From Owenia fusiformis (taxonomy: Eukaryota > Annelida > Polychaeta > Sabellida > Oweniidae), in the NCBI GenBank assembly GCA_903813345.2, contig CAIIXF020000006.1, positions 4,425,096-4,489,095 of the forward strand: a stretch of 64,000 bases of DNA, in the 5' to 3' direction. Positions 12,486 to 31,694 of this stretch are shown one piece after another. A program made the translations under genes and the position numbers. How positions within the stretch are numbered: position 1 is the stretch's first letter; each line of letters begins with the position of its first letter. Under the pieces are notes generated by a model. The model saw only the letters and a list, made by a program, of their open reading frames with translations. It had not been told where the DNA came from and did not search any database.

Positions 12486-15400
12486 TGACGAATTGACCTG
12501 TGGGGAACAACTTAAATATCTTACCAAATGACAATTGAGAATTGTCTACAAAGCCGCCAAGGGCTTCATTAATCGTAATAAAATACCATAAATGCTTAGA
12601 CTCTTTACACAAAATTCATGCTATGAAGATATTTAACCTTAAATCACTCTTAAATAAACACGAATAACTCAACAATGAGTAGTTTACAAACAGTTGACTA
12701 CTCTAAACACCATTTAGTTACGTGACAATTTTGATAGGAAAATAAATTCATCAACTTTAATTGCAATTTGAAAGACGAGTGTAAATAGTAAAGTGTTCGC
12801 TAAGATTAGTTGAAGTAAGTTTCGACTCCCGACAGGAAATGCATCTATAATTAACCTAGATATATCTGTGAATTTGAGGAATTTTCATGACGTGGTTGTA
12901 TATCGTAATGCCTCGATGGAAATAAAATTTGGATTGCAACTGAAATTAAATATCATAACTCCATAATCGGTAACCTAATATTTGATTTGACATTTTTGAA
13001 GCAAAACAGATTCGGATTTCGCTTACTAATGATGTTGGTGAGTGAACAGCGGGACAAGATGCCATAATAAAATCCAATAGCATCATTTATTGTATTTATA
13101 CAAAAACCACGAATATCAATATGGGTTTTATGTACTATATTTTGTTATCCTGCTCCAAAGCCTTGTTTTGTCATGTGTCAGTGCCGAGGGAAATAAAGGT
13201 ACATTAGCTAGGTAAGGAAACAAGCCCTTATGATTGGATCTACCCTCATTAATTAGTTGTCTAAAACACTTAATGACGTGTATTCATTAATTAGATAATT
13301 CAATTGCAATATAGGATAGAATTTTCTCATATTTGACAAAACCAATAATTTGAAATGACAGGTATGCAGTATGTTATGGCAATCATTTTGATGTTGAATA
13401 GTGCGTTAATAAGACCACATGGAGGTTAATCGGACGCTAAACGGTAAGCCACTTGGGTTTTTTAAGACATTACATCTACCGCGTGGTCCAAAAAGTGGAA
13501 GATTGTTTGATCCAACATAAAATGTATCTCTCTTCTAATTTGAAGTACCATTTTAACTGAGCATTGGTTCAGTCATTTGTTATCTTCAGTAACATTTATA
13601 AGTAGCTTTAAGTATGGTGTTACCAGATTTGATCATCGAAGACAAACATATTTGAAGTTTGGCCTATTGAAAATTTGTTATGAAGATAGTTTGAAGGAGA
13701 ATTAACAAACCGCAAATTAAAAGAATCATTTCAAAAAAGAAGCCTGAGTCTGAACATGAGCATGATGTGTTGCATCTATAAACTTTACAGCCAATGCACA
13801 TTTAAACAAAACATGCTCAGTAAAATTTTGATTTATTTTAGTATAGTATTAAATGTTCTTCATATACAAATATACAACACATATAAGTTCCACTTCTTTA
13901 GACCAAGTGAAGTTCCACTTTCTTAGACCACCTTGTATAGTCCTTGTTCAGTCATTACATATTTAATGACATACACACTGGACACCGTTTCATAGTTACG
14001 TTTATTATTCTAGCAGCTCGTTCGTTACACTGTTCCCCTCATGAAAGAAAGTTTGTCCTCGGACATGCTGTGATTCATTCGGCAGATATAAACCAGGAGC
14101 TCCTGTCTAATCAACCGACACGATTCCAGTCGTCCAGACCACAATCGAGCATCTGTTTTTATGATACTACACATAGTACACGATTTATGACTTTGTATCG
14201 GTGCAAACTAAATTTAATATACGGTGCAGGGGGAGAAATCGCAACGTAAGATAATAATGTGCCAATACTCGGTTTCCAAGTAAGTTGTTATTACTTATCA
14301 GATTGAGGTTGATAAGCAGTTTCTCACGGCCAAACTCCTCCCAATCAATGACAATGGTGAAAATATAGCTCGCAATTGATATCATAAACTAAAATTGTAC
14401 CGTTGAAACCAGATTAGGAAAATGTTAATCAATCGGTTAAGTCCTTGATTCGACGTCATCATAATTACGTTATCAGATTTATCACGTTGTGTATTTCGAA
14501 GAGTTGACATATGATTAATCGCGAGAAACGTATGGTAGCACTCGAAGAATAGATACGCGTGTGCCTGTCCAACATGTATATATGTCATGCGGTTTATTTA
14601 TATCCAATAAAAGAAAAAGAAATACATATAAAAGGGGATGACATTCCATTGGGAGTATTATCCACGCAGTTTAAAATTTGATATGAAAAATAAAATTCAA
14701 ATCCATTCAGAAATAATTGTCCCCTTGATATGAACCTAAATGTTTCCAGAATAATGAAATAATATGGAAAATTAGTTCAATACGATATGCAAAAGAAAGG
14801 CGACCCAAAAACATCAAACGCCTTTCATTCAGTTATCCCACCCCCTTCTCCATAGATAGACACATATGACCTAATAACAACATTCCCAATGTAGAAGGGG
14901 GGGGTTATACTGACTTAGAATATATTGTCCTGGTTGCCTTACATTTACAAAATGACCCAATCCAACCCTATTTATAATCGAACACCATAAACAATGTTTG
15001 CTCCAGTGCACCTTTCAATAACACTGGACTGAAATGCAATAACATTGCGTTAGACATATTAGTGTCATGCTCTTTTTCGATAACCTTAATATTTTTCACT
15101 CTAAAAAGCTAAATGTGTGGGACTCATTTCTAATAAATTACTACGACAATGTCTGTATAAGATTTGTGCATTTGTCATTGTGTTTTTTGTCACTCTCGTT
15201 TTCTCAGCGTAAAATCGGGAAAGCCTAGCCATGTTCTGTGTTGCCTATTAATTATAACCTCTAGCCTATTTTTGGAATACTAAACAGCATGCCAAATGAT
15301 CTTGTTTTAAGGTGTAGTATAAAAATGATTATGTTTATGAAATATCCTTCGATATGTTACTTGCACCTCCAATATCTCTGATTTAAGCTTTCATCACCAT

Positions 15401-15904
15401 AATAATAGAAATATGACCAAACTAATTCTCTTTACAAGAACAGACAAGGTGTGTCCGTGTGTTTTCCTTAATTTTGAGTTAAGTTAAAATGTTAAATTGT
15501 AATCTTCATTTAATGGAGGAAATAAAGAATATACAATACAATACAATACAATACAATGTGCTACATTTTTATACGTATATTCACTCATGCATGTGTAAAA
15601 TATTTCCATTAATTCATTCCAGGCTCCCAATGTGATTGCCAATGTGATTTGAGCCTCGATTTGATTTATGTCAGTAAAGGTTATATAATTATTTGATATT
15701 CATATCTGAAATATTTTATTCAGATTCAATTTTGCTATTTATATCTGAATTATTCTATTCAGATTCATATTTTGAGCATTTTGATATTGAATATATTTTT
15801 GATATAATAAACTTTTAAAGATTTTATATCAGTTTTATGTGTATTTGTTTTAATCTATCAAGATATTCCAACCAAGTTACCAACCCACTCCACTCTACTA
15901 CATC
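12486..15904. other. Non-coding stretch, no supported gene
   Basis: No recognisable exon, RNA gene or transposon end was found. A small local duplication (AGTTCCACTT then TTAGACCA) occurs at about 13,887 and 13,912. Confidence 0.45.
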
Positions 15905-16012
15905 TAGTCGTAGCCACTCGGCCGGGACCCGTACGATGTCTAAAACTAGGCCGATGATGGGCGATCATCGCCCGGCGCCCGTACAATGCCCGGGCGCCCG
16001 GCCGATGAGTAT
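15905..16012. other. GC-rich palindromic island
   Basis: About 100 bp of strongly GC-rich sequence in AT-rich surroundings. It contains the near-palindrome GGGCGATCATCGCCC, and CCCGGGCGCCCGG, plus three copies of the GATGA/GGCCGATGA motif. It could be the core of a small structured transposon or a SINE head. No known RNA family was recognised. Confidence 0.4.
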
Positions 16013-16377
16013 CTTGTTCAAAATCGGTTTTGGGATTTTGCGTACTGATTTGTTTGATAAATCTTAATAATGATTACTTATAAAGTGATATAAAGGTTTT
16101 AAAAATAATGAGGCAAGGAATTATAATTACTACACAGACATCTTTTATAATTCAATGATGTTTATAATTGTTTAAAAGGACTAGGCATGTTAGTTTGAAT
16201 TATTGATTAATAAACATTTATTTAGTTAACTAACAGAAATTTCTCTAACGTTGTTAGACGATAGCACTATGTTTAATTTTGGTTAATATTTTTTGCTTTT
16301 TATACTTCCAACTATCAGTAGCTGGTCAGTAGAGAGTTCAAATCTGTAAAACCTCTTTCCACCCTTTTTATGAAACT

Positions 16378-16705
16378 ACAGACATGAAAATCTCTCCTTC
16401 CCCCCTCAAACTGTGTGCATATTGAAATACCCTGCTGGACGATCATACTGTATCATGAACTTTTGATAAATGTTTCCCCGTGTTAAGCTACCCTCCAAAG
16501 TATCACTGAAAGGAATGTTTTAAATAACATTATTTATTTTTACAGACATCAAAATCTCTCCTTCCCCCCTCAAACTGTGTGCATATTGAAATACCCTGCT
16601 GGACGATCATACTGTATCATGAACTTTTGATAAATGTTTCCCCGTGTTAAGCTACCCTCCAAAGTATCACTGAAATGAATGTTTTAAATAACAATATTTA
16701 TTTTT
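16378..16705. repeat. 164-bp tandem duplication downstream of PTGR1-like gene A
   Basis: Two nearly identical 164-bp copies begin ACAGACATGAAAATCTC (16,378) and ACAGACATCAAAATCTC (16,542). Unit B has one copy at the matching place, so the duplication arose after the units separated. It overlaps the expected 3' UTR and polyadenylation region of gene A. Confidence 0.9.
16697..16702 (-). terminator. Candidate polyadenylation signal, PTGR1-like gene A
   Basis: AATAAA on the minus strand, about 200 bp beyond the stop codon at 16,901. The equivalent hexamer is conserved in unit B at 36,486-36,491. No cleavage-site evidence beyond the hexamer. Confidence 0.4.
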
Positions 16706-16900
16706 AATCACATCACAGTTATAAAAAAGCATAGCATTGTGTGAAAAATCCATCCTATGTTATGTGCATCAGTTCGATGTATTGATAATCTCCATCAAAA
16801 TATACTAGGCACCCTTCATCGATGGACTATATCGCTACCATGCAGCAAATGGTGAAACACCCTTAGACCAAGGATGATGACCGGGCCTCATTTTTGTAGT

Positions 16901-23705
<6,805 letters not shown>

Positions 23706-25096
23706 TTTGAAGATCGGGTGTTATGTTGGTTAAGTTGTGTCAATCTGTACTGAATGATAAGCGTTCTACTATTTTTGATCAACGAGATGACTTCTACAGT
23801 TTACTATCGCCAAAAGAACGAACGAGAGTTAGTAGGGGGATATAGACATCTGTCAGTCCGTCTGTCCGTACGCGTTTGCACGGATAGATTACTTAATATG
23901 TTAACCATTGATCCAGTTTCTTTCTAAAAATCTTGAAATACTGAACTCCCGGTAATTTTCGCGGGCAACTACTATATTCGCGCTTTTCAAAAGATTTGGA
24001 AAATTCGCAAAACATTATTTCAGCCAAATTCAAGCTCATTCAAGATAATTCATTTCGCTCCGTGTTGACAGTATTTTCGTCCAGTGTTATAAGGGATGTA
24101 TCTTTCAATTCATTCCATTCAATAAACTATATATTGAATTTTGCCTCCCCTAACGACTTCATCGCCCGATTTTTGAGGAATCGCCAACACAATAAAGGAA
24201 GCTTGATTTCTGAGAAGTTACAAATGCACGGATATTGATAGTCGTAAAATTTCAAAAACTGAAAATTAGAGAATAGCAGCGAAATTTCAAAATTCACAGA
24301 AATGCGAAGTATAATAGCGTTTTCGAATTAGTGTGGGTATAGAAATCAAGAATCAATATCTACAAGAACAGTTGCTTTGTACATACATTTATCACCAAAA
24401 TCACTTTCAAGCATCAACCTCTAATATCCTCTACTGACTATAATTTTGACAGAAATGTCCCGAAAATTGCAACTTATTATTTTATAAATGACGTTATACG
24501 CTTTATAGTACAAAGATACCACTAGAGTCGGATAATGTATTTTTACAGAATTTTACATGGGCAGCCATGTTGGATTATCATTTAGGATGATCGGCAAGTC
24601 GTAATAGGATTTTACATAAATCTCAAACAGAATTTTAACATGGAAGCTAATTAAAATTAAAACAAAATACATCAATCGACAAATACATACCTTTGAGTGG
24701 GATAAACTACTGCGCGAAGTTGCCGTTGTGTATTGACTATTGATATAGTGAACCTTATATATAAATTGAACCCTGGACCGACCTCATCAAGTAGGCAGAG
24801 ATACGTACACGGTGACGTAGCTCTTTCAAAAATGATTGATCTAATTGTCAAACCACCAAGGGCTGGAAAGCTCGTGGTTAAACTAAACAATAGCACCATC
24901 AGGTACGCGTTCTAGATGCATAAATTCATTTTATTATAGGTTTGTGAACATTTTCTGACTTTTGAAACAACTGTGGGTTTAAATTCAGTGGAAAGAATAA
25001 AAGATTTGATATATATGTCATACTATGACCTGATGACGTGGTGTTTACTATTTTTGATAGTATTTAACTTTTTTCTCAAATATTGTTTTCTGAGAT

Positions 25097-25289
25097 TTTA
25101 ACAGGCAATAAAGAATATTAAAATTATAAATTATATGTTAGTATGCTCTTTTCTAAGCAAGGGGCATATAAAGTGTCAATATTTGACAAAAGTGGACTTT
25201 CGCCCCCAAGACACACTTTGGAGTACTTAACTGTTTCTAACGGTAAACTCACGGTAATAGTTGGTTTTGACATGTACTTTCATTTTGAA
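25097..25289 (+). other. Segment inverted relative to unit B
   Basis: The sequence from ATTAAAATTATAAATTATAT to GACATGTACTTTCATTTT appears in unit B (46,228-46,420) as its reverse complement. The flanking sequence on both sides stays collinear. No coding content. Confidence 0.85.
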
Positions 25290-26343
25290 AATAAAAATTA
25301 AGGGATATTGTTCATCGTTTTCACGTTTGTCCGGGAGGCATCCTAAAAAGCAGAATCATAACTATGGGGGTGACTGCGGAAGTGACAAAATTGCAAGCCA
25401 TGTGTCCAATTGTCATATCAAACCATTCTTAACAATCTCAAATACAATAGAGATTTCGCAACCGCACTTGCATGTATAGCGTGCTTATAAATACTTTTTA
25501 TACCATGGTCAGAGAAATAATCTGAATCAGTCGCAAGTGATAAATCACATATTTGGGACGGGTATGATATCAGGATTAGAGGGATGTTATCAGGGATGAT
25601 TGATATCATCTCGGGTAAATTCAAAAATTCAAAAAAAAATTTCCCAAAAAATCAATTTACAGAATTTTTCATTTTTCTTTTTTTTTCATTTTTCGAAAAA
25701 AACATTTTTTCAAAGATCATCATTTTTTCCAAAAAATGAATTTTCAAATATTTATATTTTTTGATTAAAATAATAATTTTTTAATTATTTTAAACCTAAT
25801 GTTTTTCTTGCCCTTAAATTCTCAGTACTTTGAAGTTGGATAATATGTAACGTAAATATTTCCAAAATTCAATCCTTTTTTTAATTCAACAGACGATTTG
25901 GGGTTGATATTGCTCTTGACCATGGTATACGGTCGTTATTTACCGGTCGCGATGATGTGTATCATCCTTGTGATATTCCCCATATCAAATCCCTCTTGGT
26001 GAATAACTACTTTTTATTCCATATTACTACTGTTTTCCCAGGGAAATATGAAAGAATAAAAATCGTATTGAATCGTTTTACATGAAAAAATCGTATTATC
26101 CCCGGGAAAAATCGTATCGGAGCGTATTACATAAAAAATCGTATTCGCCTCGGGAAAAATTGTATTGGAGCATATTAACCTATTTTTGGTTTCCCTGTTA
26201 TTTTTCCCCGGTTATTTTCATTATCCAAATGTAACATTTTAGAGGAATGTATTATGGAATGAACAGGTTATTTCTGGTCGGGATTGAATATGGGTTTTAT
26301 TCCTAGGGACAATATGATATTGACCGAAGGATTTTCAGAGGAA

Positions 26344-26356
26344 TAAAATCCATGTT
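26344..26356. repeat. LINE target-site duplication, left copy
   Basis: TAAAATCCATGTT occurs here and at 34,496-34,508. Unit B carries the uninterrupted site once (TAAAACCCATGTT, about 47,335-47,347). This fixes both ends of the LINE insertion. Confidence 0.9.
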
Positions 26357-26535
26357 TTTTTTTTGGTTTAAAGTTTTTTTATTATCAGTTAAACAAAACA
26401 AATTACAAACACAGCAAGGGCCGAAGCAATGCATTATTGGCCCTGGTAGTCAAGAATTTATATAATGTAAAGTGAAGTTGCAATGAGATTTAAGGATCAA
26501 CTCGGTAATGCAGAACAGTATATAAAAATAAAAAC

Positions 26536-27147
26536 TTACTCATTTAAAATAGTAACAATTAACTGCAGAAAACCTGCAGTCATTTCAACAATTTTCTGAT
26601 TTGTCAGATACGATAATGAGCAATCACCGTATAACAAATAATTTACCCTGTCTTGCTGTCTGAGTTGACCAAACACGGTTAAATCAAAGGATGGCAGTTC
26701 CCCAAGTTCTTCCAAAAACAAGTTTCGCTGAACAATGAATAGAGGGCAGTGTAATAATAGGTGCATTGTAGACTGTGATCTAAAGCCACAATTACAACTT
26801 GGAATATCAATGTTTCTAAAATTATGTGTGAATAAATGCTGCCTAAAAATAAAGTCACATCGAGTCTTATTCAAAGTTGATTCAGTCTTCCTATCAAGAT
26901 GCAATTTTGGAGTAGGTAGCTTTATTTTAGAATTTTGAATATGTTTCCTCAGGTTAAACTTAAAACAATTTCTAGATTGGATAGCTTTCAAATCACCAGG
27001 CAGTTTCTCCCATGCTGTTATACAAGATATCACTGTACCTTTTCTGATCTTGGCCTTAAAGTGAGCTGGTATTCTAAAAGATCTGACTCTGCGTAACCGA
27101 TTTCCATTATTCATTAAATTATGATTTCTATATAAAGAAAAGGCCTG
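26536..27147 (-). pseudogene. C-terminal fragment of the LINE protein
   Basis: About 200 codons continuing from QAFSLYRN through NRLRRVRSFRIPAHFKAK, TAWEKLPGDLK and a Cys/His-containing tail (SCNCGFRSQSTMHLLLHC) to a stop at 26,536. This is the post-RT region typical of CR1/L2-like elements. It is severed from the RT by the nested transposons, so no intact product can be made. Confidence 0.88.
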
Positions 27148-28901
27148 AGGCCCGATTCATGAAAGCTCCGTAAGCTTGCGGAATTCCGCAACTCCCTGCG
27201 GTACCGCTATTTCCAATTCACAAAAGGGCCGCAAAATCAGCATCACCGCAGATATCTTGCGGTACCGCGAGAATTACGTCATTATCGTGCGGTACCTCTG
27301 TACTTACCGCAAGTCATTCTCTGAAAATTCAGTGTAATCAATCCCCTTGAGAACATATTTAACATTAGCTTTACGTGATGGAAATACGTACATGTGTATT
27401 TCATTATCGTCCTTTCATCAGGACAATTTTCTAAATAAATAAAATAAAAATTAGAATGTGATATAGACGTTCAAATATGGATGTAAAAGCAATGTGTTAT
27501 GAGTAGTTTTTAAAGTTTTCAATGTTGCGGAACACCGCAACGTCAATTATGTACATTTTGAATATGAATAAAAAGTACCCTCTGGTAGCTATTTGTCATC
27601 GTCAATCCATGAACACAAGAACGGTTGCCAAACTTATTGAGGGGAGTGTATCATATCTTATATCCATATCATCCTGCTAATTTCAATATCAGCCCGGGGA
27701 TATATTTTGAAGTAGATTTCGCTCTCGATTATGTTATAACTTTTATCATTATTCACCTCTCTAGATGGTATACAACTCTGTAGCCACCGGGGGTTCGAGG
27801 GTTCCCCGGTCTAACTTTTCGAAAATTTCCCCGAGAGCCATTTCAGAAGTAAACGGTGAGTTAACGGTATTTAAAGATCGCTAAAATTAACCAATATATA
27901 AACAACTCTGTAAAATCCCCAGAGGATCCCCCGAATTGAAGAACTCGTTTTCCCCGAATATTTTCATTAGAAATTGTTAGTTATCGATCTAAACAAAGTA
28001 TGTTCCTTTAATGATAGATCGGATTAAAGAGAAATGTTAAAAAGAAACAGAGATTTACGTGCGAAGAAAACCAGAAGATTTTTTTTGAATATTTCGCTCG
28101 AATTTTTACAGATTTTTTTTATTTCCAATGTTTTTTATGAATAACTGTGTAGAAACAATTGAAGTCATTTGGGATCGCCTTTGTATATACTGGCTCCGCA
28201 ATTGTTGTGGTTGTGGGTTTATCTCTTACCACCTTGAATGCGAAAGTGACGGCAGTTACCTTCGCTTGATATCGACCAGTGAGGAATTAAATTAGTGCAA
28301 ATATTGTTTGAAATACAACAGTACAATAGAAAACAATATGTTATTTTATTCCGATACTATAAGAAATTACAGTTTAGATAAATTGACTGTATCAATAAGA
28401 TGATTTTATTTACAACTTTACTCAATTTAACGCATATCAGCAACAAATTCTAAATATATTATCTAACGGGACGTAAAATTATGGGTTCAAGACGCCGATA
28501 CTGGTGATCTAAGCTTAGCTCCCTCACAATGCAATCCCATGCCTCATTCTTTTTTTAAGCGTGAGCAGATCACTTAGAGAATGCGTCAACACATCATACT
28601 TTTTTTCTATGATGTCCATCATAACTTCTAATTGAATACTGGAGAAAGCCTCCGAGCGTTGTTTTCCGACCTCGTCAGCCATTTTTTGAAGCAGAATGTC
28701 AACCCGAGGTCAAAATTTACAAGGGTCGCTATAAGGGGTCAAACTGACATGGCTTGCGGACACGGAGATAACATGCGGACACGCCCTGGATTTGCGGATA
28801 CCTTTGTGAATACGACGTAACGCAATAAATTGCGGACACGCAATAGGTCCGCAAATACATTGCGGACACGCAAGCTTGCGGAGCTTTCATGAATTAGGCC
28901 T
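27148..28901 (-). mobile_element. TIR transposon E1 nested in the LINE (PIF/Harbinger-like)
   Basis: Element of 1,754 bp with inverted ends AGGCCYRATTCATGAAAGCT and more, about 32 bp. A 3-bp CTG duplication flanks it at 27,145-27,147 and 28,902-28,904. It contains a short Myb/SANT-like frame on the minus strand and no transposase, so it is non-autonomous. The 3-bp target duplication and Myb-like accessory protein suggest PIF/Harbinger, although CTG is not that group's usual target. It is a shorter relative of E2 in opposite orientation. Confidence 0.8.
28460..28682 (-). pseudogene. Myb/SANT-like DNA-binding protein relic in E1
   Basis: ATG at 28,680-28,682 (MADEVGKQRSEAF) leads into helix-like QLEVMMDIIEKKYDVLTH and SDLLTLKK. 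A missing A in an A-run then shifts the frame away from the conserved NEAWDCIVRE block. The pattern (aromatic/acidic first helix, Trp in the last helix) resembles Myb/SANT-like domains encoded next to Harbinger transposases. The E2 copy keeps the A-run frame but has a different lesion. A stop follows ILRPVR. The family call rests on pattern only. Confidence 0.55.
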
Positions 28902-28904
28902 CTG

Positions 28905-28974
28905 GTTTACATAGGAAGGCATTTTGTTGTTATTTATGACGTCATAAGTAAACAATAGTTTCTTTTCATCCCTC
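28905..28974 (-). pseudogene. Middle fragment of the LINE frame, stranded between two transposons
   Basis: Seventy bases encode RDEKKLLFTYDVINNNKMPS. This matches the reading frame of the upstream part (ending LGA) and the downstream part (QAFSLYRN) once each 3-bp CTG duplication is counted once. It demonstrates that the two nested insertions were precise. Confidence 0.88.
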
Positions 28975-29231
28975 CTGAGGCCTAATTCATGAAAGCTCCG
29001 CAAGCTTGCGTGTCCGCAATGTATTTGCGGACCTATTGCGTGTCCGCAATTTATTGCGTTACGTCGTATTCACAAAGCTATCCGCAAATCCAGGGCGTGT
29101 CCGCATGTTATCTCCGTGTCCGCAAGCCATGTCCTTTACCGGTGTCACTAATTTAGGGCACCTATGTCAGTTTGACCCCTTATAGCGACCCTTGTTAATT
29201 TTGACCTCGGGTTGACATTCTGCTTCACAAA

Positions 29232-29459
29232 ACGGCTGATGAGGTCGGAAAACAACGCTCGGAGGCTTTCTCCAGTATTCAATTAGAAGTTATGATGGAC
29301 ATCATAGAAAAAAAGTATGATGTGTTGACGCATTCTCTTTAAGTGATCTGCTCACGTTTAAAAAAAAGAATGAGGCATGGGATTGCATTGTGAGGGAGGT
29401 AAGCTTAGATCACCAGCATCGGCGTCTTGAACCCATAATTTTACGTCCCGTTAGATGAT
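29232..29459 (+). pseudogene. Myb/SANT-like relic in E2
   Basis: Counterpart of the E1 frame, with ACG in place of the start ATG and two extra bases after ACGCATTCT causing a stop. Downstream it retains KKKNEAWDCIVREVSLDHQH and ILRPVR in one frame to the TGA at 29,457-29,459. E1 and E2 thus carry different inactivating changes. Confidence 0.55.
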
Positions 29460-29729
29460 ATATTTAGAATTTGTTGCTGATATGGGTTAAATTGAGTAAA
29501 GTTGTAAATAAAATTATCTTATTGACCTACAGTCAATTTATCTAAACTGCAATTTCTTATAGTATCGGAATAAAATAACACATTGTATTCTATTGTACTG
29601 TTGTATATCTCAAACAATATTTGGACTAATTTAATTCCTCACTGGTCGATATCAAGCGAAGGTTACTGCCGTCACTTTCGCATTCAAGATGGTAAGAGAT
29701 AAACCCACAACCACGGAGCCAGTATATAA

Positions 29730-30230
29730 GGGTTATGTACTGGGAGGTTTTGGATACAGGGTTTATCCCAAGGCAAATATGTGTATCTCACGAGGGACCG
29801 CAGGGACCGAGGGAGATACACATATTTCCCGCGGGATAAACACTGTATCCAAAACCGACCGTACATAACTGGTGTATCTCATACTTGAGTGGGTTTGGGG
29901 TAGATATAACCTTTACCACCTTTTTCAAATGACAAGATAGGCCTATACTGTAAAAGCACAATTTATATTTAACATTTTCATAATATTCCTTCAGCTCAAT
30001 ACAATAGAATTGTAACATTTAAACTTTTTGAAAAATTTTAAACTTCTGAAATTTAAATTTTTAAAATTTTTAAACTTTTGAAAAAATTCCCGGGAGCGGG
30101 ATGGATATATTATATCTGCCCGCATTTGGCCTGGAGCGGGACATATACAATATATCCTGCCCGCTCCTCAGATATGATATATATTCCCGGGTGATATCTA
30201 CCCCAAACCCACTCAAGTATGAAATACATA
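29730..30230. mobile_element. Fold-back insertions inside E2
   Basis: Absent from the matching place in E1. The left part (29,730-29,870) folds on itself (GGTTTTGGATACAG against CTGTATCCAAAACC). The right part (29,873-30,230) has inverted ends of about 35 bp (TGTATCTCATACTTGAGTGG against its reverse complement near 30,210). GC-rich GAGCGGGA motifs lie in the middle. Confidence 0.6.
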
Positions 30231-30861
30231 AATTTAGGCGATCCCAATGACTTCAATTGTTTCTACACAGTTATTCATAAGAACATTGGAAACAAAAATA
30301 TCTGTAACAATTCAGAGCGACGCTTGCTTCTTGTCATGCTGTTCTTCGTCCTGGATCTAGAATGATAAGTTCATCATTATTTACTCTAAATTGCGGTAAA
30401 AGAGACGCATTTTGTAATTCCCTGCATCATACTCATAATCATATAAATATCTATGATTCGATGCTTTCCACACCATACTACTAATATAATATCATTTCAA
30501 AACAGTTAATAATGATTGAAAGAAATATTCAAGAAAAATCTTCTGGTTTTCTTCGCACGTAAATCTCTGTTTCTTTTTAACATTTCTCCTTAATCTCACA
30601 ACTTTAATACGAAAAATGGTGATCTATCATTAAAGGAATATACTTTGTTTAGATCGATAACTAACAATTTCTAATGAAAATATTCGCGGAAACGAGTCCT
30701 TCAATTCGGGGGATCCTCTGGGGATTTTACAGTGTTGTTTATACATTGGTTAATTTTAGCGATCTTTTAATACCGTAAACTCACCGTTTACTTCTGAAAT
30801 GGCTCTCAGGGAAATTTTGAGGAAAGTGAGACCGGGGAACCCTCGAACCCCCGGTGGCTAC

Positions 30862-31060
30862 ATACGGGAAATATGTGTATATCCCTCGGTCCCTGCGGTC
30901 CCTCGGGATATACACATGTTTCCCTTGGGATAAAATCTGCAAAAATTTCAGGAGCGGGACCGGGATTGATACAGCGTGTATCCATCCCGCCCCGGGCCTT
31001 GGCTAGATACAGTATATATTCCCACTCGTTATGTACCTAGAACCTCAGTAGGTATGAAAT
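30862..31060. mobile_element. Second fold-back insertion inside E2
   Basis: The segment beginning ATACGGGAAATATGTGTATA interrupts sequence that is continuous in E1 (near 27,776). It shares the ATATGTGTATATCCC and GAGCGGGA motifs with the 29,730-30,230 insertion, so it probably belongs to the same small family. Confidence 0.55.
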
Positions 31061-31694
31061 ACAGAGTTGTATATCATCTTTACAGGTGAATAATGATAAA
31101 AGTTATAACATAATCGAGAGCGAAATCTACTTCAAAATATATTCCAGAGGTGATATTGAAATTAGAAGAATGATATGGATATAAGATATGATAAACTCCC
31201 CTCCATAAGTTTGGCAATCGTTCTTGTGTTCATGAACTGACGATGACAAATAGCTACCAGAGGGTACTTATTATTCATATTCAAAATGTACATAATTGAA
31301 GTTGCGGTGTTCCGCAACATTGAAAACCTTAAAACTACTCATAACACATTGCTTTTACATCCATATTTGAACGTCTATATCACATTCTAATTTTTATTTT
31401 ATTTATTTAGAAAATTGTCCTGATGAAAGAATGATATATGAAATACACATGTACGTATTTCCATCACTTAAAGCTAATGTTAAATGTGTTCTCAAGGGGA
31501 TTGATTACGCTGAATTTTCAGAGAGTGACTTGCGGTAAGTACAGAGGTACCGCACGATAATGACGTAATTCTCGCGGTACCGCAAGATATCTGCGGTGAT
31601 GCTGATTTTGCGGCCCTTTTGTGAATTGGAAATAGCGGTACCGCAGGGAGTTGCGGAATTCCGCAAGCTTGCGGAGCTTTCATGAATCGGGCCT

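Larger units (their letters stand above)
28978..31694 (+). mobile_element. TIR transposon E2 nested in the LINE (PIF/Harbinger-like, longer copy)
   Basis: Element of 2,717 bp with the same inverted ends as E1, flanked by CTG at 28,975-28,977 and 31,695-31,697. It is homologous to E1 in reverse orientation. The outer ends of E1 and E2 match each other, as do the inner ends, so the pair forms a large inverted repeat (27,148-31,694). E2 is longer because of internal insertions, including fold-back sequences at about 29,730-30,230 and 30,862-31,060. It has no transposase. Confidence 0.8.

Noticed and set aside
12145-12612. Tyr/Ile/Val/Leu-rich repetitive open frames on the minus strand
   Set aside because: Translation of an AATAC microsatellite with no start context or conserved content.
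31505-31694. C-terminal 63 residues of the long LINE frame
   Set aside because: This part is transposon E2 read through in frame, not LINE protein; the natural LINE continuation is in the 70-bp spacer.
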